A stretch of 17,788 nt of DNA from an uncultured Clostridia bacterium (GTDB taxonomy: Bacteria; Bacillota; Clostridia; Peptostreptococcales; Anaerovoracaceae). A program made the position numbers and the translations under genes. Of this stretch, positions 7,606-14,791 are shown in pieces. The notes under the pieces are model-generated. The model was given only the letters and a program-made list of their open reading frames with translations, did not search any database and was not told the origin of the DNA. Numbering within the stretch: position 1 is the stretch's first letter; every line of letters begins with the position of its first letter. The stretch is from assembly GCA_937889655.1 (NCBI GenBank), contig CALBZG010000131.1, forward strand, positions 1-17,788, given 5' to 3'.

Positions 7606-8676
7606 ATGCCTTGCAGAACACTTGTTATCAACCCAGGCAGCACTTCGACCAAGATAGCGGTATATTCAGACAAGGATAAAATTTTTGAAGACAATATCGA
7701 ACATACCAAGGATGATCTGGCTTCTTTCGACAATGTCTTTGAACAGAAAGAATATAGAATGGAGCTGGTCATGGATGCTCTTGAGGAGGCGGGTTTCAGC
7801 TACAAGCAAATCGATGTTGTCATAGGCCGAGGAGGTTTGGGTAAACCCATCGAAGGAGGGATCTATGCCATAAACGACGCAATGCTGAAGGATGTCAGCA
7901 GTGGTTTTTATGGGGAGCATCCAGCGAATCTGGGTCCAGTCATCGCTAGAGAGATCGCTGACGATATCGGTGTTCCTGCCCTGGTCATGGATCCTGTTTC
8001 AGTAGATGAAATGGAAACTGTAGCCAGACTTTCAGGCTTGAAGGAATTACCTCGCATAAGCATGATGCATACATTGAACAGCCGTGCAGTGGCAAGAAAA
8101 TATGCCGAGGAAATAGGTAAAGAATATGAAGATCTGAACTTTGTTGTCGCACATCTGGGCGCTGGCATTTCAATAACCCCTCATACCAAGGGGAGGATCA
8201 TTGATTGCAATAACACTTTTGAAGGCGGACCGATGTGCCCGGATAGGGCGGGGGGACTCCCCTCGAAAAGCCTTGTGCAATTATGTTATTCTGGAAAATA
8301 TAGAACCGTTGATGAACTTATCAAAAAGATGACTCGCGAGGGAGGAATCTATGATCATCTAGGGACAAAAGACCTTCGGATCGTTGAAAAAATGGTAAGA
8401 GAAGGCAATGAATACGCAGATCTTGTTCTTAAAGCCATGGTGTATCAAATCGCAAAAGAGATCGGCGCTATGGCAACGGTTTTGAAGGGCGAGGTGGATT
8501 TTATCATCATAACCGGTGGGATGGCATATTCTGATGATTTGGTGAAAAATATCAGCGACAGGGTGAGATTTATCGCACCCACGGTAATACGCCCGGGGGA
8601 AAATGAGCTGGAAGCACTGGCTCTTGGAGCACTAAGAGCGATGGAGGGCGAGGAAGCCATTAAAACATATAAATAA
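7606..8676 (+). CDS. buk: Butyrate kinase-family acyl kinase
   Basis: Transfers phosphate from an acyl phosphate to ADP, giving the free acid and ATP; member of the acetate/butyrate kinase (ASKHA) superfamily. The start at 7606 gives 356 residues, the normal butyrate kinase length, and is preceded by GGGGTGATC, a strong ribosome site; the frame upstream of it runs inside iorB. Visible motifs are LVINPGSTSTKIAVY at 6-20, VIGRGGLGKPIEGG, MMHTLNSRAVARKYA, FVVAHLGAGISI, NTFEGGPMCPDRAGGLP and DFIIITGGMAYSD. As the last gene of the ptb-iorAB-buk set it is inferred to harvest ATP from the acyl phosphate made by Ptb, so its natural substrate may be an aryl-acetyl phosphate. The last codons are part of the terminator palindrome. 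Confidence 0.93.
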   Translation: MPCRTLVINPGSTSTKIAVYSDKDKIFEDNIEHTKDDLASFDNVFEQKEYRMELVMDALEEAGFSYKQIDVVIGRGGLGKPIEGGIYAINDAMLKDVSSGFYGEHPANLGPVIAREIADDIGVPALVMDPVSVDEMETVARLSGLKELPRISMMHTLNSRAVARKYAEEIGKEYEDLNFVVAHLGAGISITPHTKGRIIDCNNTFEGGPMCPDRAGGLPSKSLVQLCYSGKYRTVDELIKKMTREGGIYDHLGTKDLRIVEKMVREGNEYADLVLKAMVYQIAKEIGAMATVLKGEVDFIIITGGMAYSDDLVKNISDRVRFIAPTVIRPGENELEALALGALRAMEGEEAIKTYK

Positions 8677-8709
8677 GGAACGGCTAAGCCGTTCCTTATT
8701 TATATGTTT
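8663..8709. terminator. Bidirectional intrinsic terminator shared by buk and the SEC-C gene
   Basis: A perfect inverted repeat: 22-base arms at 8663-8684 and 8688-8709 around the loop TAA. The core is AAATAAGGAACGGC / GCCGTTCCTTATTT. A-rich flanks become U-rich tails on either strand, so it can stop transcription in both directions. The buk stop (8674-8676) and the SEC-C stop (8702-8700) both lie inside the stem. Confidence 0.9.
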
Positions 8710-9200
8710 GCACCACAGCACTTCTTATATTTTTTGCCGGATCCGCAAGGACAAGGATCGTTTCTTCCGGGTTCCTTCTCTTTGACTACAGTCCGGGATT
8801 TCTTATAGCGTGCGATTATATCTTTTTTAACTTCATCATTCAAGAGTTTATCCCATTGAGGCAGGGAGTAAAGATGCTCCGCCTCAGCAGTCAGCATGTT
8901 GTAGAACAATTTTTCGACATCGAAAGCCAGCTCCATATAAGTGGCCGGTGTGGTCTCGTTCAAGTCAAAAGGTTCGATCAGAGAAGTTTGTATACCGTCG
9001 AGGAATCCCATAAAAAGAATCTGCTCGACATCGAACTTCGATGCCAGATCCTCAAAAGTTCCCTTTGCTATTGCTTTGGGATCATCCAAAATACTGCTGT
9101 ATATACGTATTTCGGCATCGGAATATTTCTTCCAAAACTCTTCAAAAGATTCATCTGTCTGGCCTTTGATCAGCCCCAACCAATTTTCATATAAATTCAT
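8700..9200 (-). CDS. SEC-C metal-binding domain protein of unknown function
   Basis: A 166-residue cytoplasmic protein. The N-terminal 135 residues are predicted helical, acidic and without a motif I recognise. The C-terminus carries the SEC-C zinc-binding module CPCGSGKKYKKCC, with cysteines at 150, 152, 161 and 162, preceded by the usual GRNDP. In SecA this module binds zinc and contacts SecB and ribosomes; in small stand-alone proteins its role is undefined. GGAGG lies seven bases upstream of the ATG. The gene starts 18 bases after hom on the same strand, so it is the second gene of that operon. Its stop codon is inside the shared terminator palindrome. Confidence 0.88.
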   Translation of the reverse strand: MNLYENWLGLIKGQTDESFEEFWKKYSDAEIRIYSSILDDPKAIAKGTFEDLASKFDVEQILFMGFLDGIQTSLIEPFDLNETTPATYMELAFDVEKLFYNMLTAEAEHLYSLPQWDKLLNDEVKKDIIARYKKSRTVVKEKEPGRNDPCPCGSGKKYKKCCGANI

Positions 9201-9218
9201 ACATCATCCTCCGGATTT

Positions 9219-10382
9219 TTAATAACAACCGCAGCCGCCGCCCGGGGTGCAGTATTTCGAGTCGCAACAATTATCTGAACTGCAATCCAGCTCCCGATCG
9301 ATTTCAATGGCAAAATCACAGGAGGAACCATTTGGATTATCAGAGCTGCAATCCTGGTCATAATCGTATTCCGATCTGACATCGTCAAGGGTTTCACCCC
9401 GGCACATTTTGCAATAAATCATCATTTTCGCGATTTCCATCACATCGCCCATGATAGCGCTTCCTGTAGGGAACGGCCCGGCTCCCTTCCCGTAAAACAT
9501 CAGTTCGCCGACTGCATTGCCTGTGATATAAATTGCATTGAATTCATTGTTGACGCCGCAAAGGGGATGGCTAAGAGTCAGTTTGACCGGCTCAACGCTG
9601 CATTCCAGTTTGCCGTTTTTTATCGATGCTTTAGCGATAAGCTTGATTTTACATCCTTCTCTCGACGCTGCTTCAATGTCATTTTTTGTGATGGATGTGA
9701 TGCCTTTTGTAGGGATCTCTTGTGGAGCGACGTATTTCCCGAAAGCCAATGCTGTAAGTATCGTGAGCTTGTTTGCTGCGTCAGTGCCTTCAACATCTGA
9801 GGAAGGATCTGCCTCGGCAAAGCCTTTATGCTGTGCAGCGCTAAGAGCTTCATTGTAATCGAGGCCGTTATCAGCCATTTGTGTCAGTATATAGTTCGTT
9901 GTTCCGTTGACAATTCCCAGTACTTCCTCTATCTGATTCGCTCTAAGAACAGTGCTTAATGCATTTATTACCGGGATCCCGCCACCGACGCTGGCCTCAA
10001 AACGAAACTCAACATTATTTCTGCGGGCTGTTTCCATCAGTTTTAAATAATTCGCGGCTACTGCAGCCTTATTGGCTGTTACAACGGATTTCCCTGCATT
10101 CATAGCCGCCAGCATAAAAGATGTAGCAGGCTCCACACCGCCTAACAGCTCGATAACGATGCGGATTTCCGGGTCGTTGAAAATATCGTCGGGCTCTTGA
10201 GTGAACTTCCTCTTGTCTATATAAATACCGCGGTCCCTATCGGTATCCTTTTCCAGTATCCTGGATATTTCGAGACGGGCTCCCAGCATATGGCTGATAT
10301 GGGTTTCGTTCATCGATAAGGTTTTATAAGCGCCTGTACCGATGTTGCCTAATCCCAACAGCCCTATTTTGATAGTATTCAT
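9219..10382 (-). CDS. hom: Homoserine dehydrogenase with a cysteine-rich C-terminal tail in place of an ACT domain
   Basis: Reduces aspartate semialdehyde to homoserine, the branch to threonine and methionine. The NAD(P)-binding motif GLLGLGNIGTGAY is at residues 7-19. The catalytic domain shows VVTANKAAVA, EASVGGGIPVINAL, GIVNGTTNYILTQM, GFAEADPSSDVEGTDAANKL and YGKGAGPFPTGSAIMGDV. The normal fold ends near residue 322. No ACT regulatory domain follows, but a tail of about 64 residues with ten cysteines (324, 327, 345, 355, 367, 372, 373, 378, 384, 386) and many Asp/Glu, containing DCSSDN twice and ending GGGCGCY. Loss of ACT would suggest loss of threonine feedback; the tail may bind metal, which is inference. 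The start has GGGGAGG eight bases upstream. It heads a two-gene operon with the SEC-C protein. Confidence 0.94.
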   Translation of the reverse strand: MNTIKIGLLGLGNIGTGAYKTLSMNETHISHMLGARLEISRILEKDTDRDRGIYIDKRKFTQEPDDIFNDPEIRIVIELLGGVEPATSFMLAAMNAGKSVVTANKAAVAANYLKLMETARRNNVEFRFEASVGGGIPVINALSTVLRANQIEEVLGIVNGTTNYILTQMADNGLDYNEALSAAQHKGFAEADPSSDVEGTDAANKLTILTALAFGKYVAPQEIPTKGITSITKNDIEAASREGCKIKLIAKASIKNGKLECSVEPVKLTLSHPLCGVNNEFNAIYITGNAVGELMFYGKGAGPFPTGSAIMGDVMEIAKMMIYCKMCRGETLDDVRSEYDYDQDCSSDNPNGSSCDFAIEIDRELDCSSDNCCDSKYCTPGGGCGCY

Positions 10383-10413
10383 AGGTTATACCTCCCCTTG
10401 ATCGTGTCTTAAA

Positions 10414-10442
10414 ATTATATAACAACCCAATCAAAAAGTCAC
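10414..10442 (-). promoter_or_regulatory. Promoter of the hom/SEC-C operon
   Basis: On the minus strand GTGACT (10442-10437, four of six) and a perfect TATAAT (10419-10414) are 17 bases apart, placing transcription start near 10407 and a leader of about 25 bases before the hom start. I saw no long leader that could hold a T-box or riboswitch. Confidence 0.6.
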
Positions 10443-10484
10443 TAATTTCATATATTTCGAAAATTAGGAATACATAGAAACACC

Positions 10485-10513
10485 TTTATATTTTTCTTGC
10501 GAAGTAATATAAT
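10485..10513 (+). promoter_or_regulatory. Promoter of trmL
   Basis: TTTATA (10485-10490, four of six) and a perfect TATAAT (10508-10513) are 17 bases apart, about 50 bases before the trmL start. It is divergent from the hom promoter. Confidence 0.55.
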
Positions 10514-10563
10514 AAACCGCGAATAATAGAGGGCGCAGTTAAGTACCAAGAAGGAGTATGATT

Positions 10564-11034
10564 ATGGCATTGCATATTGTTCTGGTGGAGCCTGAGATCC
10601 CGCCCAATACCGGTAATATCGCCAGATCCTGTGCAGCCACGGGAACTACTTTGCATCTGGTCGAACCCCTGGGATTCTCTATAGATGATAAAACCCTGAA
10701 ACGGGCCGGTCTGGATTACTGGCAATATGTGAAGATCAAGCGTTATTCAAGTATGGATGCTTTCATCGAAGAAAACCATGGTAGGAATTTTTACCTTGCC
10801 ACGACAAAAGGCGAAAAGATCTACACGGATATTGAGTACAAAGATGAAGACATGATAATATTCGGGAAAGAAACATCCGGGCTTCCGCGTGATTTCATAG
10901 AGCACTATAAAGAGAAAGCAGTAAGGATCCCGATGAGCGCCGACACCAGACTGCGCTCCCTGAATCTGGCTAATTCGGTCAACATCATTTTATTCGAAGC
11001 ATTGCGCCAGCTGTCCTTCCCCAATCTTTTATAA
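10564..11034 (+). CDS. trmL: tRNA (cytidine/uridine-34 2'-O)-methyltransferase, SPOUT family
   Basis: Methylates the 2'-hydroxyl of the wobble nucleotide of leucine tRNAs using S-adenosylmethionine. The 156 residues match the compact TrmL (YibK) type without an extra RNA-binding domain. SPOUT motifs: NTGNIARSCAATG with HLVEPLGF near the N-terminus (motif 1), MIIFGKETSGLP (motif 2, first half of the knotted SAM site) and SLNLANSVNIILFEALRQ (motif 3). Two ATGs are close together. AAGGAG (10551-10556) is one base from the first at 10558 but seven from the second at 10564, so the second (MALHIVLVEPEIPP) is chosen. It is 53 bases upstream of rpoN on the same strand. Confidence 0.93.
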   Translation: MALHIVLVEPEIPPNTGNIARSCAATGTTLHLVEPLGFSIDDKTLKRAGLDYWQYVKIKRYSSMDAFIEENHGRNFYLATTKGEKIYTDIEYKDEDMIIFGKETSGLPRDFIEHYKEKAVRIPMSADTRLRSLNLANSVNIILFEALRQLSFPNLL

Positions 11035-11051
11035 ATCGCGTTAACAAAAAA

Positions 11052-11081
11052 TTAACAAAAAGTATTTGTATATGGTATAAT
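11052..11081 (+). promoter_or_regulatory. Promoter at rpoN giving an almost leaderless transcript
   Basis: TTAACA (11052-11057, five of six) and a perfect TATAAT (11076-11081) are 18 bases apart. The start point six to eight bases downstream falls on the rpoN ATG at 11088. TTAACAAAAA occurs twice with an 11-base period (11041 and 11052), so the -35 region is duplicated. Confidence 0.55.
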
Positions 11082-11087
11082 AATTGC

Positions 11088-12476
11088 ATGAAATTTGTGT
11101 ATGAGCAGACAATTGAACAAGTTCAGAAACTGGTAATGACACCGGACCTGATACAGGCTATTCGTATTTTGCAGTTCAATACTCAGGAATTGGATGAATA
11201 TGTTCAGGAAGAACTTCTGTCCAACCCCGTGATGGAAATGGCAGCTGAAAGCGTCGATAGATTTTCCAACATGACGGTCATGAGCAAGAATAGCAGCAAG
11301 GATGTCACGGAATCCGGCGATTTTACAATGGAAAAATTTGCTGCTGCGAAAAAGGAGACCCTTGCGGAGCATTTGCTTTTTCAACTGGAGACGGCTGATT
11401 TGAAAGAGAAGTGCAGGGAAAGAGGGAGATATATCATCGAGGCCCTGGACGAGAACGGCTATCTGACGATGGATACTGACGAGATCGCTCTAAACCTGGG
11501 GACCACAAGGGAAAGAGTAGAGAAGACCATAGAGATCATCCAGAGTTTTGATCCTGTGGGAGTATGTGCAAGGAATCTTAAAGAATGCTTATTGATACAA
11601 CTCGACTCTATCATGAAGGAATTCGAAGAATCCGGTAAAAACAAATGTGTGCTTGAGGATTATTATCTGACGGAAATAGTTATCAGGGATTATTTGGAGG
11701 ATCTCGGAGCAAACAAAATCAATAGCATTGCCAAGGCAATGGGAGTTTCGGTACAGAAAATACAGGAAATAGCAGACATCATCCGAAGGCTCGAGCCAAA
11801 ACCGGGGAGACAGTTTGCAGAAGGATACGATTCCCATTATATTATACCGGATATTACTGTGGAAAAAATCGACGGAAAATATGTTGTGTCAATGAACGAG
11901 ACCAGCGTGCCGCGCCTGATGCTCGGTTCTTATTACGGCAAGCTTCAGGATGAAGCGCAGCACGATCCGGAACTGGCGAAATACCTAGCAAAAAAAGTAA
12001 ATTCGGCGCTTTGGCTGATCAAGAGCATCGATCAGAGAAAAAACACTATATTTAACGTTGCATCCGCCATTGTGAAATATCAGCACAGCTTTTTTGAAGA
12101 AGGTCCCAAATGCTTGAAGACTCTTACACTGAAGCAAATCGCCGATGAAGTGGATATTCATGAGTCAACGGTGAGCAGAGCCATCAATGGAAAATATATG
12201 GAGACCCCGAGAGGCGTTTTCGAATTGAAGTATTTTTTCAAAAGCGGAGTTGCAAAAAATGCTTGTGAAAGCGGAAGCGAAGAAAATATTTCCTCGATGG
12301 GTGTAAAATCTTTTATTAGAGAGATGGTTGAAGGAGAAGATCCTAAATCACCGAAAAGTGATCAGGACATGGTCAGTTTATTAAGTGAAAAGGGCATAGA
12401 CATTTCCAGAAGGACAGTTGCAAAATACAGAGATGAGATGGGCATATTATCGTCTTCGAAAAGAAGGAGATATTAA
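11088..12476 (+). CDS. rpoN: RNA polymerase sigma-54 factor
   Basis: Alternative sigma factor that directs polymerase to -24/-12 promoters and needs AAA+ enhancer-binding activators. At 462 residues it is full length. Region I begins in the usual way (Gln-containing helix, then KLVMTPDLIQAIRILQFNTQEL). The core-binding domain follows (YIIEALDENGYL, FDPVGVCARNLKECLLIQL). The DNA-binding half has the helix-turn-helix LKQIADEVDIHESTVSRAI with YMETPRGVFELKYFF, and the RpoN box RRTVAKYRDEMGI is at residues 441-453. No ribosome site precedes the ATG, yet starting later would remove the conserved N-terminus. In clostridia such as C. difficile this gene (sigL) sits upstream of cggR and the glycolytic operon; here gap follows directly. 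No activator gene is in the window. Confidence 0.95.
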   Translation: MKFVYEQTIEQVQKLVMTPDLIQAIRILQFNTQELDEYVQEELLSNPVMEMAAESVDRFSNMTVMSKNSSKDVTESGDFTMEKFAAAKKETLAEHLLFQLETADLKEKCRERGRYIIEALDENGYLTMDTDEIALNLGTTRERVEKTIEIIQSFDPVGVCARNLKECLLIQLDSIMKEFEESGKNKCVLEDYYLTEIVIRDYLEDLGANKINSIAKAMGVSVQKIQEIADIIRRLEPKPGRQFAEGYDSHYIIPDITVEKIDGKYVVSMNETSVPRLMLGSYYGKLQDEAQHDPELAKYLAKKVNSALWLIKSIDQRKNTIFNVASAIVKYQHSFFEEGPKCLKTLTLKQIADEVDIHESTVSRAINGKYMETPRGVFELKYFFKSGVAKNACESGSEENISSMGVKSFIREMVEGEDPKSPKSDQDMVSLLSEKGIDISRRTVAKYRDEMGILSSSKRRRY

Positions 12477-12495
12477 TCAGCGCCTGCTGTTAATA
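12471..12495 (+). terminator. Possible weak terminator or operator between rpoN and gap
   Basis: Hairpin TATTAA-T-CAGC / GCTG-TTAATA with a GCCT loop and one bulged T. It begins inside the rpoN stop region and is followed by AATATTTTT. The stem is short and AT-rich. The TATAAT at 12494-12499, the only candidate -10 box for gap, overlaps its right arm, so it could equally be an operator or chance. Confidence 0.35.
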
Positions 12496-12537
12496 TAATA
12501 TTTTTGTTCGTGATTCAATAAGCGGGAGGTAATCTAC

Positions 12538-13551
12538 ATGAAAACTAAAGTAGGGATTAACGGATTTGGAAGGATCGGAAGAAACGCCTTCAAGATCGCA
12601 GTAGAAAGAGAAGACTGCAATTTTGAGGTTGTTGCGATCAATGATTTGACTACGCCTGCCACACTGGCGCACCTGTTGAAATATGACAGCTGTTTTGGCA
12701 AATTTGAAGGAACGGTGGATGCGACAGAAAACTCCATAATTGTAAATGGCAGGGAGATAAAAATATATGCACTGAAAGATCCCGCAGAAATACCTTGGGG
12801 TGAGATCGGCGCCGAAGTCGTATTGGAATCCACAGGGATGTTTACAAAGAAATCCGACGCTGCCAAACATATATCTGCAGGAGCGAAGAAAGTCGTTATT
12901 TCAGCCCCTGCAACGGAAGAGGATCTCACCATCGTAATGGGCGTCAATGAAGAAAAATATGATCCTTCTCAGCATCATGTACTATCTAATGCATCCTGCA
13001 CAACCAACTGTCTGGCACCTTTCGCAAAAATTATAGATGAAGAATTCGGGATACAAAGAGGTCTCATGACCACCATCCATTCCTATACAAACGATCAGAA
13101 AATATTAGACCTGCCGCATAAAGATTTAAGAAGAGCGAGAGCAGCTGGAATCTCTATGATCCCAACAACTACCGGAGCGGCGAAAGCGGTAGCTTTAGTA
13201 TTGCCGCAGCTTAAAGGCAAGCTGAATGGCATGGCCATCAGGGTACCAACTCCTGCGGTATCGTTGGTCGATATTGTATTTGAAGTAAAAAGAGAGACAA
13301 CAGCCGAAGAAGTGAATTCGATCCTGAAGAATGCGGCTGAAACCAAATTGAAAGGGATATTGGCCTATACGGATGAACCCCTAGTATCGGTGGATTTCAA
13401 AGGCGATCCCGTTTCGTCCACGATCGATGGGCTTTCAACGATGGTATTGGAAGGGAATATGGTCAAAATCCTTTCCTGGTACGATAATGAATGGGGATAT
13501 TCGACCCGGGCAGTGGACCTTATTGAATACATTATCAGCAAAGGACTCTAG
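12538..13551 (+). CDS. gap: Glyceraldehyde-3-phosphate dehydrogenase, type I
   Basis: Oxidises glyceraldehyde-3-phosphate to 1,3-bisphosphoglycerate with NAD+ and phosphate. The 337 residues are full length. The NAD site is GINGFGRIGR with VVAINDLTTPATLAHLLKYDS. The active-site block SNASCTTNCLAP carries the catalytic cysteine at 154, and the catalytic histidine is at 181 in TIHSYTNDQ. SWYDNEWGYSTR closes the C-terminus. GGGAGGT lies seven bases upstream of the ATG. First glycolytic gene of the run gap-pgk-tpi-eno; the regulator gene cggR that often precedes it is absent. Confidence 0.97.
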   Translation: MKTKVGINGFGRIGRNAFKIAVEREDCNFEVVAINDLTTPATLAHLLKYDSCFGKFEGTVDATENSIIVNGREIKIYALKDPAEIPWGEIGAEVVLESTGMFTKKSDAAKHISAGAKKVVISAPATEEDLTIVMGVNEEKYDPSQHHVLSNASCTTNCLAPFAKIIDEEFGIQRGLMTTIHSYTNDQKILDLPHKDLRRARAAGISMIPTTTGAAKAVALVLPQLKGKLNGMAIRVPTPAVSLVDIVFEVKRETTAEEVNSILKNAAETKLKGILAYTDEPLVSVDFKGDPVSSTIDGLSTMVLEGNMVKILSWYDNEWGYSTRAVDLIEYIISKGL

Positions 13552-13591
13552 TACGTCAATTTAATATTCAATAAAAACGGGAGTTAGAAAA

Positions 13592-14776
13592 ATGAAAAAG
13601 ACAATCAGAGATATCGATGTTACCGGCAAAAGAGTCATTGTGCGCTGTGATTTCAATGTGCCCATGGAGAATGGCATCATTACGGATGAAAGCAGAATCA
13701 CAGCAGCCATTCCCACCATCGATTATCTGGCAGAAAAGGGAGCAAAAATAATATTGATGTCTCATCTGGGCCGGCCGGATGGCCAGCCGGACATGAAGTA
13801 CAGCTTGAGGCCCGTTGCGGATAAACTCACGGAGCTGACAGGGAAGCAGATCAAGTTTATTAGCTCCCCTGACGTTGTAGACCATGAGGTGATCGAGACT
13901 GCTGCAGGTCTAAAACCCGGTGAAGTCATGCTTTTGGAAAATGTACGCTTCAGCCCTAAGGAATCGATCAAAGACCCGGAATTTTCAAAAACCCTGGCTT
14001 CTTTAGCCGATGTTTATGTCAACGACGCATTTGGCACCGCCCATCGGAATCACTCTTCCATATCCGGTATAGCGGAATATCTTCCATCAGTTTCGGGATT
14101 CCTGATCGAAAAAGAAGTGGAATTCCTAGGAAAGGCAATTGAACATCCTAAAAGGCCGTTTCTCGCCATATTGGGAGGAGCTAAGGTCAAGGATAAAATA
14201 CCGGTTATAGAAAATCTCTTGAACAAGGTCGATACATTGATCATTGGCGGTGGCATGGCATATACATTTTTCAGGGCCATCGGATTTGAAGTTGGGAAAT
14301 CCATTGTTGATGAAGATGGCATCGAGTTGGCCGGACGCATTCTGAAAAAAGCCGAAGACCTCGGCACAAGACTGCTGCTGCCTCTGGATACCGTATGCGC
14401 CAAAGAGTTCAGCAATGATTCGGAAATCAGAATATGCGACAGAGAAAGCATCCCTGAAGATATGATGGGTCTTGATATAGGCCCCAAGTCAGTTGAATTA
14501 TTCACTTCAGAGATATCAAAGGCCGAAACGATTCTTTGGAACGGCCCTATGGGCGTGTTCGAGATACCGAATTTTGCATCAGGCACGTTAAAAATTGCAC
14601 AGGCCATGTCCGAGTCCGGCGCGTTGACCATCATTGGAGGCGGAGATTCAGCAGCCGCCGTAGAGCAATTCGGCCTTTCTGGCAAAATGACACATATTTC
14701 AACAGGCGGCGGAGCCTCTTTGGAATTTCTTGAAGGAAGGCCGCTGCCGGGGATCGCAGTGCTGCAGGACAAATAA
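13592..14776 (+). CDS. pgk: Phosphoglycerate kinase
   Basis: Transfers phosphate from 1,3-bisphosphoglycerate to ADP, the first ATP-forming step of glycolysis. At 394 residues it is the standard monomeric enzyme. The N-domain substrate site has VIVRCDFNVP (residues 15-24), LMSHLGRPDG and YVNDAFGTAHRNHSSI. The hinge and nucleotide domain show FLAILGGAKVKDKI, LIIGGGMAYTF, WNGPMGVFE and GGGDSAAAVEQFG followed by STGGGASLEFLEG. GGGAG lies eight bases before the ATG, and the gene starts 40 bases after gap. Confidence 0.97.
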   Translation: MKKTIRDIDVTGKRVIVRCDFNVPMENGIITDESRITAAIPTIDYLAEKGAKIILMSHLGRPDGQPDMKYSLRPVADKLTELTGKQIKFISSPDVVDHEVIETAAGLKPGEVMLLENVRFSPKESIKDPEFSKTLASLADVYVNDAFGTAHRNHSSISGIAEYLPSVSGFLIEKEVEFLGKAIEHPKRPFLAILGGAKVKDKIPVIENLLNKVDTLIIGGGMAYTFFRAIGFEVGKSIVDEDGIELAGRILKKAEDLGTRLLLPLDTVCAKEFSNDSEIRICDRESIPEDMMGLDIGPKSVELFTSEISKAETILWNGPMGVFEIPNFASGTLKIAQAMSESGALTIIGGGDSAAAVEQFGLSGKMTHISTGGGASLEFLEGRPLPGIAVLQDK

Positions 14777-14791
14777 AAAGGGGTGTCAAGT

